Under the pieces are notes generated by a model that saw nothing but the letters and a program-made list of their open reading frames with translations, ran no database searches and was not told the origin of the DNA. From positions 186,001-250,000 of the forward strand of contig JAOTOM010004663.1 of assembly GCA_034440615.1 (NCBI GenBank): a stretch of 64,000 bases of DNA, given 5' to 3'. The DNA comes from Ashinkailepas kermadecensis. Its lineage: Eukaryota > Arthropoda > Thecostraca > Neolepadidae. The translations under genes and the position numbers were made by a program. Every line of letters begins with the position of its first letter. Positions within the stretch are counted from its first letter, which is position 1. Of the stretch, positions 36,524 through 48,580 are shown one piece after another.

Positions 36524-37936
36524 ATGTCGTCCGAGTCTGCCGTCAACGTATCACACGCGGACGCGCCCGCGGACATGGAGGCGCCTGCGACTGACCTTTG
36601 ACCCGGCGGAGCTCACCGTCACGTGACTGTCTGTGGGACGTCGTTAGCACGTTGTGGAGTCCAGCTGTTGTTGCAGATCATCCAGTGCTTTGCGAGCGAC
36701 AGAAGAACATTACAGGACTCTTATTTTTAATCATGCAGAATGTAGGACAGATCAACATCAATTGTTTTCTTGTCCAACTTTAAATCGCGTGTTCCCTGCT
36801 AGCTTCATCAAGGGACTGGTAGAAAGGTACGCCTCCTTTCTCCTTCATGCGTGCTCCATAAACACCGAATGATATGAAATAGCAATGACCTGACACATTG
36901 GCTGCAAACAAACATTCACAAAGAGAACAAAATTCACACATTCACACAAATTCACAAAAAAAAGCTGTCAACATGCCCTGATATCAGTTCTCTTCAGTCC
37001 CAACATGCGACATTGCCTACCGACAGATCAGTGACCCCCCAAAAAAAACTGGGAGGGCAGATTCATTCCTGCTCAATATACCACGGAATTTATGCTACCA
37101 CAATTCGCAAACGATGCATCATTAACAATACGAAGCGTGGATGCGCTACTGCAGAGCGTTCTCCGATGGCCCACAGAAATCAACCTTGTTGGCATTCGCC
37201 TTTTTCGGCAGAATATAGGGGATGCACTGTATGCATTTGCATGTTTCAAAATCATTCCTTCAACCGTATCTTTCTGTATGTTACAAGCAGCGATGGGCAT
37301 CGGGGATGGCGAATAACGTTGTCCGAGGAAAAGCTTCCTGAGAACCTCAACCATCTTCCCAAAATTACCATTGATGTCCCTCAAGCGGCCACTGCGTAAC
37401 GGCCTGCCGACCGCTGATTCGCCTGCCTCTCAGCGACACCTACAAACTGAGCCGTGAAGCTCACGTTCTCGCCGCCGCCACCAGGGGCGGCGCGACCAGC
37501 ATGGCGTGCTCTGTGGGCGGTGCCGTGCTCGCCGACAAGTTACCGCAGAAATGATGCGGGGAAGACGGCAGTAACGGCCGGAATACGTAATCAGCACTGT
37601 GTCAGTTGGCGCGTGTCACCCGAATGAGGAGCGCCCACTGCCACACTGGTACAGGCACGCACGGCGCCAGACAGCAGAAATGAAGCGTCGCCTGGCGCCA
37701 CTCGCGCCGGCGCCCGGTTCGCCAACCTTGGACCGCTGCACACCTGGCAACTTTGACTTTGACTCTTTGTTGGCAAGCCAGGGGATGTCAGACTCACGCC
37801 AGATTTGTAGATATATCGCCAGTGTTAAGCATATCATGGTGAACAAGTTGCCATATTTTGCTGAACGTCGGTTCTCCAGTGTAGGCAAAAATGTAATATT
37901 ACAGTTGTGTTTCTGGTGTTAAGAGGATGAGAGTGA
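36524..37936. other. Unassigned, with two GC-rich codon-like patches
   Basis: A 25-codon frame starts at 36524 (MSSESAVNVSHADAPADMEA). At about 37392-37556 a frame after a CTGCCTCTCAG acceptor-like site reads SDTYKLSREAHVLAAATRGG and stops at TGA. Both are GC-rich against an AT-richer background. Neither is recognised and neither is supported enough to be called a gene. Confidence 0.25.
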
Positions 37937-37944
37937 CTCCCAGT

Positions 37945-38137
37945 CAGAGGCACAGCCAAGGGGAGGGGGCCGTCCCTGTAACCAAAAAGTACATTAGGTT
38001 AACAAGAAATGTTGCGATTTGCACCACACTAAACGACAAACTTCCGGCACTCGAAGCGCGCCGATAGCATTCTTGGTGGGCTAAAGTTTTGTTTGGGTCG
38101 GGCCCCACCCCCTAAGAAAATCCTAGCTACGCCACTG
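37945..38137. mobile_element. Non-autonomous hAT-like element, 193 bp
   Basis: Left end CAGAGGCACAGCCAAGG, right end (reverse complement) CAGTGGCGTAGCTAGG; perfect 8-bp duplication CTCCCAGT at 37937-37944 and 38138-38145. No coding capacity. Confidence 0.8.
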
Positions 38138-39312
38138 CTCCCAGTGGCCCGGGAACCGTCCCAAAGTTAGAGGAAGCCATTTAAAGTCGATTCTGCAGGT
38201 TCGTAGGCTACCTGATAGTAGCAGGTTTAATGTTTAACTCGTCCAAAGTGGAAGAGGGGGCTGCTCCCTGTCTCCTCCTTCCCCTGCTTCCAGCACTACT
38301 GGCAACTCTCTTTGCACCACACCTCCCTGACAACCCGCCAATTAGCTAGTGACTTCAATGCTCATCGCTTAGAGGGGATGCAAAAGGCTGAAATACAAAA
38401 GTCACGTGAGCCGTGACAGGCGATACGATTTGCCGACCGTTGCAGCGGTCTTGGTTACTCGCCAGCGCGCTGGCGAGTGACCAAGGGATTTCCGGCAACG
38501 TTGTTATGCTTCGTGCATCACCGAGGTCTGCAGCTCTCATGAACCGTTAAGCCGAGTTGGCATCGCGTACACCAACCGTGCCTGCCAACGGTATGGTCTA
38601 AGAGGGACGGTGTCCCATGTCATTTATAATGCTTGTGCATACAGGGAAACAAGTGAGGTGGCAGTCTCCTTGCCCCAGTTTTTTTTGTGGGTAGTAGCCA
38701 GAGCATTCTGTTCACGGTCATTGCCCAATATGCAAGATGTGGTAATGAATATTTCAGGTATTATTTATTATTTTGATCAGAGTCTGTCATAAGATTCGCA
38801 AGCTATGAATGCCATCCTTGCATGCCCATGGGAAATGGTTATGCTTATTGACATACTAACATGGCACTTCAGTTATCAGTTTGTACCGCGGATCACACAT
38901 CAGGAAGTTGTCAGAATATTAACTTCCTCCCAAGTCGCCAAAATTTGACGTAACATAAATTATAAATCATGCTATAAGGCAGAATATCGCTGAGAAGCAA
39001 GCCGCATAGATATTGTCTGAAGACAGTCGGATATAGTTTGAAGGCTGTCGGATATATTCTGCAGGCTGTCGGATGTAGCCTGAAGAATTCAAACTGCAAG
39101 CAACGGTGAAATTTTGGCGTAATGATTGTGGCGTTTAAGCGATTTCTTACTCAATTCGATCTATTCTACCCTCATGAGGTGTAATGGTTTAGGATTAAAA
39201 CCATTGGGCTTCGAGCTTCGCGAAATATCGGGAAGTTCCACCGTTATACAAATTGAAAACACTTAAATACACCATTCACGTACACGTAACTGCACTCAGA
39301 AGTAATACTCAC
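38138..39312. other. Unassigned; palindrome and short repeat
   Basis: Holds a 36-bp near-perfect palindrome (38450-38485) and about 3.5 copies of a 22-bp CTGTCGGATATAGTTTGAAGG-type repeat (39015-39083). No coding exon recognised. Confidence 0.4.
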
Positions 39313-39399
39313 CCGCTTCTGCAGGAAGAGCCGTCCGGAGTGCAGCACAAGCTTGGCTCCGTGAAGTAAGCGCAGCAGCAGGCGGGGGCCGCGGGCCAT
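39313..39399 (-). CDS. Candidate first coding exon of an unidentified gene
   Basis: An ATG at 39399 (TGTATGG context, G at +4, in-frame TGA six codons upstream) opens 29 codons, MARGPRLLLRLLHGAKLVLH then SGRLFLQKR, ending at a consensus donor CGG|GTGAGT in phase 0. The peptide is basic and leucine-rich, resembling a mitochondrial targeting or signal-like N-terminus. The flank upstream on this strand (39400-39650) is GC-rich, as a promoter would be. The next exon was not found, so the call rests on start context, donor and composition. Confidence 0.4.
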
Positions 39400-42300
39400 A
39401 CACTGGAGAGTCGGTCAGCGCGGGGTCATCTCCGACCCGGTCTGTGGCAGGTCGACGACCTTCCAGTCGGATCAGCCGGTCTCCGGTCAGGTCAGTGGCA
39501 GGTCGGTGCTGGTTCGGTCAGGCCAGCAGCAGGTGGAGGTCGTCAGGAGGCGGTCGGCAGAGCAGTGTTGTGGCGCCCGGCCGTCGACTGCTGCGTCGAC
39601 ATCGACCGCCTGACCTGAGGTCGGCCAGAATAGGTCACACGTGCTGCTCAAGTGGAGGGGACGAGGGAGTGATGGAGCAAGGGGACGGGGCAGGGAGGGA
39701 GAGAGGGAAGGAGTGAAAAATGAAAAGCGATGGTTGATACGGAGGGAGTGAGTGAGGGGAGAGGGAAATGGAGAGGGGGGAAAGAAGGAGGGAGAGTGAG
39801 ATAGAGAGCGAATAGGAAATCGAGAGGGGGTGGTGTCCACCCAACGCCCTGATGAAACGAAGGACCGAATCACACATTGTGATCAACATTGATTTAAACC
39901 GGAACTGGTATTTTGATGTTAATAAATGGTTTTCGTGCAATTCCACTGAAGGAGGGCCAAAAAAGCTGATTTTGTCCCACGCCGCGTGTCAGACATCAAT
40001 ATTCATATTCCTCCTATTTGAGATACCGTAGACACCAAAGCCCATGAATAGTTCGCTGTCTGGTTTAATATGATTGATGGTTTGCACAAGAGGCATCATT
40101 TTGGATACGTTTCAGAAAGCATGATCTCCAAGGCTGATTATCATACTCCCCAAATCGTCTGATTGTTCCAACAATGTTACTGGGCATGTTCAGTAACATA
40201 CTGCATTGAACTTTAAAATAAAAATCCGCTTCGGAAAAATCACCAAGATTCCATGCTGAATGCTGCGATCCACCAGGGACATTCAATAGCCGACGAGATG
40301 TCTTTCCAGCTGGGACTATTCAGTGGATGGGCGTTGGTTGTTAGGATATACAACAGAGATCAAATGTAGGATTGTTTCCAACCACTTTAGAGAACTTCTC
40401 GCCTCAGTTGGATTCAGAAATATAGGGAATGTTTGGCCTTTTTCAAAAAGTTGAATTAATGCCTGCAAAGAACACTCCAAGGTGTCATGAATTCAGAATA
40501 ATTTCGCTGAACGTTGCGAAAAGGATGTCCAAAAAGGTTCTGAAGGTGATCTTCTCGCCAGGCAGTTTTTGCCCGAAAATTGTGGTGGGTACTAAAGTAC
40601 TAGTTATTTAAATTAAGCATTGATTGCATGTTTTCAAGTGTGGAATACATAATTCCACACTTGTATGTGGAGTTTGATTGCAGTTCCTTCTCGCTGCTAG
40701 ATTCATATCGGATGCCAAATAAATTTGAAGTTTTACAAGGTCAAATACCTTTCAATTGTCAGTAAAATAGACCCATTACAAGGACAGCATGAACAATTTC
40801 GAAATAACCTGGTGTCTGCTTTGTCTGCATGCGTCACATGCGCCGCAAATGCCAACCTTACTTTGTTTGCATGGACACCGCCAGGGCTATGGAAAGCAGG
40901 AAGCAGCTGATGAGGCTGACGATATCCACATTTCACCAACCACTCGTGAGTTGTCGGTCTGTATTTTTGAACAGCTGCTAAATTTCTCACCCATTATAAA
41001 ATGATAGGCTCAGGATAATGTGAAGAACATTTACGTCAACAAGGAAGTCCTTCAGTTGAACTGGGTTTCCATGACAACGCTTTTTGTTTCCTGTGAGTTG
41101 CAACTCGCGACCGGATGTAGGTGATTTGTAGGCTTGTAGTGGACGAGCTTAGACATCACTGATTCTTCTACGCTTCCATCTGTCCGCTGGTTCATTGATT
41201 TGTCTGCGTTTTTACCCACTCCGCGTATTTAGATCTTCATCAGCTGCGAGATGTCACAGCCGCGCCAAGTTCGTGTGCCCAGTTTGGAGTACCTATAAAG
41301 TACAGTAATATAAAATATCTATATTTTGTCTCTTTCTGAGCACCTGCGGTAAATAAATTCCGCAGCACCCACATTTCTGAGATGTGTATTTCAGATTGAC
41401 ACCATATGACGGTATTTTTAATGTAGAAGGTCGGACACTCCCCTAAGGAAACTATTTTGAGCCACTATAGCCATAACCTCAAGCATGGGTGGCGGTGAGT
41501 TAGCGGTGTCGGCTGCGGCGCTGCGCCCTCCTTCAAATAGCAATAGTCGACATTGACACCATGATGTCCACTGTCAAGAAGCAAACTCACGGATAACCTG
41601 CGTCTTTGCCCAAATCCAGACGTCCCCCTTGCCAGCATTCAGAGCTTCCCCACCAGTGGCGTGGGGACGTGTTTCCAATTGTAGGCAGGGCGGAGGCGAT
41701 GAAGGAAGCCGTGCAAAAATATCGAGGACCAGAGCTCCTGGGAATATCTCGACTGATTGGCTGTCTTGCTCATGTCGGTAGAATGGTTGTCAATTGTCGC
41801 GAAACTTCTTCACGTCAACTGGTAGCCAATCGCCTCATCGGGAAATTACGGTTCTATGGCAGAATTTGAGCTAAGAGTTGGACGTGTCACCAATAATCCA
41901 ACGCAGTCGCCTCGTATCAACCTTCCCCTCTCTTCCCTATCCGACCTTATAGGAAGATTGCTAAAATGCTCCGATTTCGTAAACTCAAAAGATATGATAG
42001 GTTAAACTAGTTATGTGTATGAAACTGTGGATTCAACAAATATCAGGCTTGATAGCTGCACGAGGCGATTGGTCTATTGCGAAATGTCACGACATCCGAG
42101 TCATTGGTAGATGCGCTTTGGATCACAATGGCAGAATTCGCCATGACAAAACCAATCCAGATTTTGTTGCCATTCAAAACCAGCAATTTGTGGACATATG
42201 CGCTTTCTATAATGCTGCCAGACACAAAACATCACACAGAAGCCCAGACCATGGTCAAATCATTCGGTTCAATGTGTTGTGGAAGCCAGATTTCCTGCAT

Positions 42301-42530
42301 CGCAAAAGGAATTTACATTTTCCGTGTTATGAATATGAAAAGGTGAACAGTTGGCCAAAGGTCAATTCAGATTGTGCATGCCATCCCGAAATGAGAACTA
42401 CCTACTGCGTCTCGGGACATGCCTTGCGTCATCATTTGGTTGTTTTTCCTTAGTTGGTAAAAACGAAAAGCAGGGAAGCATGAGTTTCAATTTCAGCAGG
42501 GAAGCATCACTTTCAATCCGATAAATAAAT
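39400..42530. other. Unassigned sequence
   Basis: GC-rich to about 39650, then a purine-rich GAGGGAG stretch to 39830, then AT-rich sequence with a hairpin at 40635-40663. Only short unsupported frames. Confidence 0.4.
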
Positions 42531-43020
42531 CAAATCGCTTCCGAGTACCGCGCGTTGCACACAAAGAGAGCACCAGCCTCGCATGCCGCCAACTGCCTCT
42601 TCCGTACCGACCAGCTCCGCCAGTAACGACGGTTTCCCCTGTCGCCGCGGTCGTGGGGGCGTGCCATGAGTGACGCGGGCGAGTGCTCTGTCGGCGGATC
42701 CATTTGCCGGCGGTCGTTACGCGCCCTCGCGACGGCCACACGGCCCACAGCGAGGCCACGGCCAGGTCCGCCGCCGACCGCCGCCCGCCACAATTTGTCG
42801 CGCCAAATCAGCTGTCGGCACGCGCGGCGGCCGACGGCCGATGGCCCGCCAAATTGAGGCGCGCCGGCGGGGCTGGCCGCCGGCGGGAGGTGGCGACGGA
42901 GCACGTGATCGCCGGCGTGCTGCAGACCGGATGTTGTAGACGACACCGAGTATAGGCGGGGATGGCGAATCTGTACGGTGCCGATGCAGAGCACGGAGGG
43001 CGGGTGCGGTAATGGCATCT
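42531..43020. other. GC-rich island without a supported gene
   Basis: High CpG density with overlapping open frames in five frames, which argues that base composition, not coding, keeps them open. It could be a promoter-type CpG cluster. Confidence 0.3.
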
Positions 43021-43029
43021 GAGTTGGGG

Positions 43030-43196
43030 GGAGGGTCGATCAGTACCGGTGCCGGAGAGATCAGTTCAGTCCCGGGGAGATTAGAACAGTGCCGATGAGA
43101 TCAGTCCAGTGCCGGAGAGATTAGAACAGTGCCGGGGAGATCAGTACCGGTGCCAGTGAGATTAGTACAGTGTCGGGGAGATCAGTATCATAAAGA
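43030..43196. repeat. Minisatellite of CAGTGCCGGGGAGATCAGTA type, left part
   Basis: About 8 irregular 17-21-bp units. The same repeat resumes at 45735-46035 on the far side of the CR1-like LINE. Confidence 0.85.
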
Positions 43197-45733
43197 CAAA
43201 GACATAAAAGATCAGTGCAACTATGAGCCACAAGGGCCCTTCTTGGTTGCACTCTTGACACTGAACCAGTTACCCACCAAATCCGTCGATCAGCCCTCCC
43301 TGGAATACCGAAAAGCAAGCCCTCTTTTCTTATGAGTGTCTATGCTGTTTTTAAAGATGTTCAGTGTGCTGCTACTGACAATAGTTTCTGGCAGCTGGTT
43401 TCAATGTTCTACAACCCTGTTGGTAAAGAAAGACTGTCTTAACCTTGTCCTGCTGTGATTAACTTCAATTTTGAATCGATGACTTTTAATTGCATCATTT
43501 CTGTTAAATTCAAACATTTCCCTGTTCCTGACCATGAACAAATTTAAAGACCTCGATCAGATCTCCTCTCAGCCTTCTATATCTAAGTGAAAACATATTG
43601 ACTTTCGTCAATCTTGTCTCATATGCCAGGTTGCTTATACCATTAACCATTTATGTTGCCCTCTTTTGTACTCTCTCTCTCTAAAAGCCAACAATCTTTT
43701 TCATAACTGGGGGACAAAGCTTGGACACAGTATTCCAAATGTGGCCTGCCACATTTGGTGGCCTGCCAGGCCAAATGTGGCCTGCCACAGTAAAGCTTCC
43801 TGATGACTTCCTCACTTTTGTATGATACATTCCTATTTATTTCCCCAATCATTCTTAGTGCCTTCTTCCTGGCTTCTTTGGTCTGTTCTGATACCCCCAA
43901 TTTTGTGTTCAAAATAACACCTAAGTCCTTCTCCTGCTGAGTCACAGATAGTACTTCGCCACCCATCAAGTATGGAGCTTTCATATGCTGCCTACCTACA
44001 TGCATGATTTTGCACTTATCAAAATTGAACTTCATTTGCCATGTTTCGGGCCACTTCACAAGCTCGTCTAAGTCTTTCTGCAGCAAGACCTGCTCATTGT
44101 GTCCTGTTGTTGCCCAAAAGACCTTCAAATCACCCGCAAATTTCAAAACCTTACTGCTTAGGCCACTTTCAATGTTATTTACAAATATAGTGAACAATAG
44201 TGGCCCCAGTACTGACCCCTGGGGGACTCCACTAAGAACATTTTGCCATGATGACTTTGTGCGATTTAGCATCACTCTCTGCTGTCTACCTGAAAGCCAC
44301 ACCTCTATCCATTTTAGGATGCTACCTGCAATACCATAGCCCTGAAGCTGCATCATTAACCGTTTATGGGGTACCTTGTCAAGGGCCTTACTAAAGCCAA
44401 GATATGCTACATCAACCTGGTTTCCCTGATCAAATTGTTCTGTAGCAAAATTAAAAAAGTCCAAGAGATTTGTGAGACTCGATCGCCTTTTTCTAAACCT
44501 ATGTTGAGTATCTTGAATCAATCTGTTTCCTTCCAGAAAACTAACTATTCTATCCTTGATAATTGATTCGAGTACCTTGCCGACTAGGGATGTGAGGCTT
44601 ACTAGCATATTGTTTTCAACTTTCCCTCTTTCTCCTTTCTTGAAAATAGGAACTGCATTTGCCCTTTTCCAATCTGTTGGAATTTCATTTTGTGAAAATG
44701 ATCTACAAAATATTATACTAAGTGGAATTGCCAGTTCCTTTTCAGCTTCCCGCGATACCCTAGCATAATTTCCATCAGGTCCTGCTGCCTTGTTTGGCTC
44801 TATTTTCCTGATATAATTGAAAACAACATCACTATCAATGAAATCAACATCGTTTATCTGATCACCTGTCACTGAACTGTGGTGTACGGTTGGCAGATTA
44901 GTCACATCTTCCAATGTAAACACTGATTTAAACTGCTTGCTCAGCTCCTCAACCATCTCACCATCCTCACTCAATATAGTCCCATTTATTTCCAGTGGAC
45001 CAATTGTGCTTGAAACTTTACTTAGCTTGTAGAAACTAAATTACTTTTTACTGTCCCCATTACAGTTCCTAGCCAAATCCAATTCTTTTGCTCGCTTTGC
45101 TGCTCTGGTTTTCTGCTTCACAGCGCCTCTAGCTTTTTGATAAGACCTTAGATTTACGATATTTGAATCTTCCCTAAATACTCTAAATGCATCTTTCTTA
45201 GCCTTACTTGCTTTTATCGAATCTGGCGTAAGGCATGCTGGCTTTCCTGCCCCTCTTTTGCGCCTTTGCTTTTGGGGGACATGTCTAATCTGAATTTCCC
45301 TCAAGTAAGATTTGAACTTTTCCCACATTTCACAGGCATTTAAATTTGAGAATTCTTCTTCCCATTCTATGGCACTTAAAGCCGCTCTTATACAGTCAAC
45401 GTCTGCCCTGTTAAAATTTGGAACCTTTGCCAAATTATCCTTGATTGTGCCCTCTACTTGTGCCTTGAATCTCACTATGTTATGGTCACTTCTACCCAGA
45501 GTTTCTCCTACAGTCAAGTCTTGAACTAAATCACTTAAATCTGAGAAGACAAGGTCCAAGAATGAGTCCTGCCTAGTTGATTCTGTTACAAACTGGTGCA
45601 AGAACAGGTCCTCTTCAAGGCACTTCCTAAACAGTCTACATGATGGGGAGCCAATACCAACATTTTCATATAATTTTAGATTAAAGTCACCAAGAATAAG
45701 GCATTTCCAAATAAGGCAAGAATAAGGCAATAA
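43197..45733 (-). mobile_element. CR1-like LINE, 5'-truncated and inactivated
   Basis: At 45730-45050 the C-terminal half of an APE-type endonuclease is readable (GDFNLKLYE, LVFSDLSDLVQDL, GRSDHNIVRF). From 44974 to 43643 follows a reverse transcriptase with PNKAAGPDG, IPTDWKRANAVPIFKKG, GFSKALDKVPHKRL and SGVPQGSVLGPLLF. The catalytic YADD box reads FAGD and DFSKAFD has become GFSKALD, so it is dead. A break separates the two parts near 45000, and a roughly 30-bp local duplication (about 43736-43790) disrupts the C-terminus. The 3' end resembles that of the 18060-19316 copy (GGGCCCTTGTGGCTC, then CTTTATGA). Confidence 0.92.
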
Positions 45734-45734
45734 G

Positions 45735-46035
45735 GTATCGGTGCCAATGATATCAGTACAGTGCCTGGGAGATCAGTACAGTGTCGGAGATATATGTACA
45801 ATGCCGGTGAGGTTAGTACAGCGCTGGTATCTGAGAGGAAGGGTCAGTGCAGACTCAGTAGTGGGCAGTGGGACCAATGTAGTACACTTACAGGAGAGGG
45901 AGAACCAGAACAGTATCAGTAGCGGTGAGGGAGAACCGGTCAGTATTGGTACAGAAGAGGTAGGACAAACACAGTGCCGGTACAGGGGATGGTGGACAGT
46001 ACAGTACCGGCACCGGAGAGGGAACAATTAATAGT
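45735..46035. repeat. Minisatellite of GATCAGTACAGTGCCGG type, right part
   Basis: Irregular units (CAGTACAGTGCCTGGGAGAT, GAACAGTATCAGTAGCGG) continuing the array that ends at 43196. Confidence 0.8.
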
Positions 46036-46039
46036 CAGA

Positions 46040-46240
46040 GCCAGGGGTAAATCCAGGAATCTTCGTTGGGGCACAAAGTTTCTGAAGGAGAACCTTTGAC
46101 TGAAAATATATTAAGCCAGGATGGGGGTGCACTCAAGCCTTTCGAGAAGAGCGCCTTTCCCGGTCAGAGGGGCGTTACTTTTCCATGGGGGAGGACACGT
46201 CCCCCCCCCCCCCACACACTGTATCTGCGACTGGCTGGGG
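46040..46240. repeat. Dispersed repeat, related to 23105-23300
   Basis: CCAGGGGTAAATCCAGGAATC at the left and GGGGAGGACACGTCCCC at the right, in the same order as the copy at 23105. Probably a decayed transposon. Confidence 0.4.
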
Positions 46241-47285
46241 AATACTGAATATTGGTGACACGAGTCAGACAAGAGCAGTACCAACACGGAGGAGGAAGAA
46301 AATGTAGTTCTTCGCATATGCAGATTTTAAGGAAGCTCAGATCCCAGGCACACTCAAGTGGGTGTACATCGCTCCATCTTCCTTGGGCCTATGCATATAT
46401 GATCCATGTATATGGTCGTCTGTGTATAGGAAATCTACAAATGGAGACGATTTCGTATGTTTGTATTCGGGACATAACTCGCGCACCAAGTCCCTCGTTG
46501 TCATCGGCTTCCATTTGCGAGCGTTGCTCGCATTATCACCGGCCATATACAGGATGAGTACTGCTACATCATCGAATACTTCGAGAAACTGAAGTTCACC
46601 GCAGCTCTACTTTAGAATCTCAAGACAAAGGTGGAGAGTATCTACTACTGGATTGGGACTGAGACACCAAGATCCCCGCCGAGATTAGCCATGACGTCAG
46701 CTTCCAAACAACGCGAAGACATCTCAAGGTCAAAAACCTTGAAACCTTGCAACCTTGAAACGTCTCTAGGTAATAAAAAAAACTGACTGCAGCTGGATCT
46801 GCAGACATCAAAATCGGCAACGTCGACTCGAAGAAATTACACACACGGCTCCGAACGGCGAGAACGCGGCCGACGAGGCACCCTGTGGCAGGTGGCAGAA
46901 AACCTACTATGGGGACACTGGAAGGGGGTCGTCCGCCAGGTGCAGGGAGCACTGTACCGACCTGCGTCACTTCTCGCTTTCGAATGCCATGGCGATTCAT
47001 GCGGACCGAACAGCACACGTGTCGAAGTGGAGTGACGAGCGAGTCATCCAGCACGAGCTGGGCCGGCGGGCGAGAAGGGTCGTGGAGGCGGCGCTGGTCA
47101 ACACGGAGGCCAACGTCAATACGTCACAAAACTTTTGCAGTGTCTCTCAAGAGACAGCTTCAGAAAGCACTGCGAGATAAGTGAGATAGATCAGTCAGAT
47201 TTTTATGCGAAGGCACAGAAGCAACGAGCGCGTCTCGACTTTAAAAAGTAAGAGTCGAAATGGTGTAGCATTGGAATGCATAACA
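46241..47285. other. Unassigned; broken coding-like fragments
   Basis: Short frames near 46350-46560 and 46620-47180 look codon-like in places (KVESIYYWIGTET on the plus strand near 46630) but are broken by stops and frameshifts. The source protein is not recognised. May be a pseudogene. Confidence 0.3.
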
Positions 47286-47298
47286 CGTCACAGCATTT

Positions 47299-48571
47299 GA
47301 GCAAATGCTTTGATGTGATAGATCACTCAAAACTCCTGTCAAAATTAAGTCTCCACAGCATCGATACTTCCTGGTTTTCGGCTTATCTTCAGAACCACAC
47401 CCAGAGTGTCAGCCTTACTGACAGTCTGGGTGTCGTCCAAAAATCTGCCCCGTTGCCCAACAGCATCGGCGTTTTTCAAGGATCATCTCTCGGACCTCTC
47501 CTCTACTGTGTCTTCGCCAACGACCTCAGCCTGTTCGCCGAAGGCGCAGTGGTTATTCAATACGCCGACGACACCCAAATTTTGGTCAGTGGTAAGAAAT
47601 CTGAAATTCAAAATGTCGTCACTCATATGGAAACAGTTCTGGCCTCCCTCGACATCTGGTTTCGAGCAAATGGACTGAAAATTAACGTAACTAAGACACA
47701 GCTGATGATGTTGGGCAGCCCACAAAATCTGCGTGCCTTACCAGATATCACAGTTAAATTTCGCGATCACGATCTACCCACCATTTCGGAATGCAAAAAT
47801 CTCGGTCTTATTTTCGATCGCTCGCTCAGCTGGGACTCGCACGTCTCAGAATTGACTCGGCGTTGTTTTGGAGTTCTGGGTGGTCTATCGCATCTGAGAG
47901 GACACCTTCCACCTGCCGTCATCTCCGCGCTGGTCGATGCTCTGGTCTTCTCGCAGATCCGCTACTGTATTTCTGTGTATGGTAACGGAGCCAAAAAGAA
48001 CTTATCTCGCATTCAAAAAATTATAAACTACTCGGCAAAGGTAATTTTCGGCCGCAAAAAGTTTGACCATGTTTCGGATCTGCTGAGGAGGCTGGGCTGG
48101 CTCAGCGCGGAGAACCTGGCCAGATACCACACCCTTTGCCTCACGCACAAGGTGCGTCGTCATGGTGAGTCAGAGTCACTGGCTCACGATCTCACCACCA
48201 TGGCGGAGATTCGTGACCGGACCACCCGTCAAGACCATTACTTGCATGTCCCCCGGTCCCGCACCGAGATGGGGAAGAGACGTTTTAGCTCCAGAGCGCC
48301 TCTTATGTACAACTCACTGCCACCTGAGCTGACGCGACTTCCCGTGTCCATCTTTGGTCGCCACCTACGGCGGTACCTGTTTGACGTGCCGCCCGTGCCG
48401 GACTGATTTACTGCTCGACTTGTTGACGTTTATGACCACTGGTTTGACTGTTCTGTGAGTTTGACCTTTTATGCTGTGTTGTTTTATCCATTTGACGCGA
48501 TGTCATAATAGCCACGAGTCAATTGTGGAGGACATCAATAAAAAGTCTGTCTGTCTGTCTGTCTGTCTGTC
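47299..48571 (+). mobile_element. Non-LTR retrotransposon, 5'-truncated, intact palm, (TCTG)n tail
   Basis: A frame to 48406 encodes the reverse transcriptase from the palm onward: CFDVIDHSKLLSKL, GVFQGSSLGPLLY, the catalytic IQYADDTQILVSG, then FRANGLKINVTKTQ, LGLIFDRSLSW and a C-terminal YNSLPPELTRL. The 3' UTR is short (about 125 bases), has AATAAAAAG, and ends in seven TCTG units. A probable target duplication GTCACAGC(A)TTTG flanks it (47287-47299 and 48569-48580). Truncation before the first catalytic Asp region makes it inactive. Clade is CR1/Jockey-like, not resolved further. Confidence 0.88.
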
Positions 48572-48580
48572 ACAGCTTTG

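Noticed and set aside
42493..43018. Overlapping 60-160 codon frames
   Set aside because: Open in many frames at once because of GC content; no splice sites or recognisable domains.
46040..46240. hAT-type element with CAGAGCCAGGGG end
   Set aside because: No matching right terminus or 8-bp duplication could be found, so it is listed only as a dispersed repeat.
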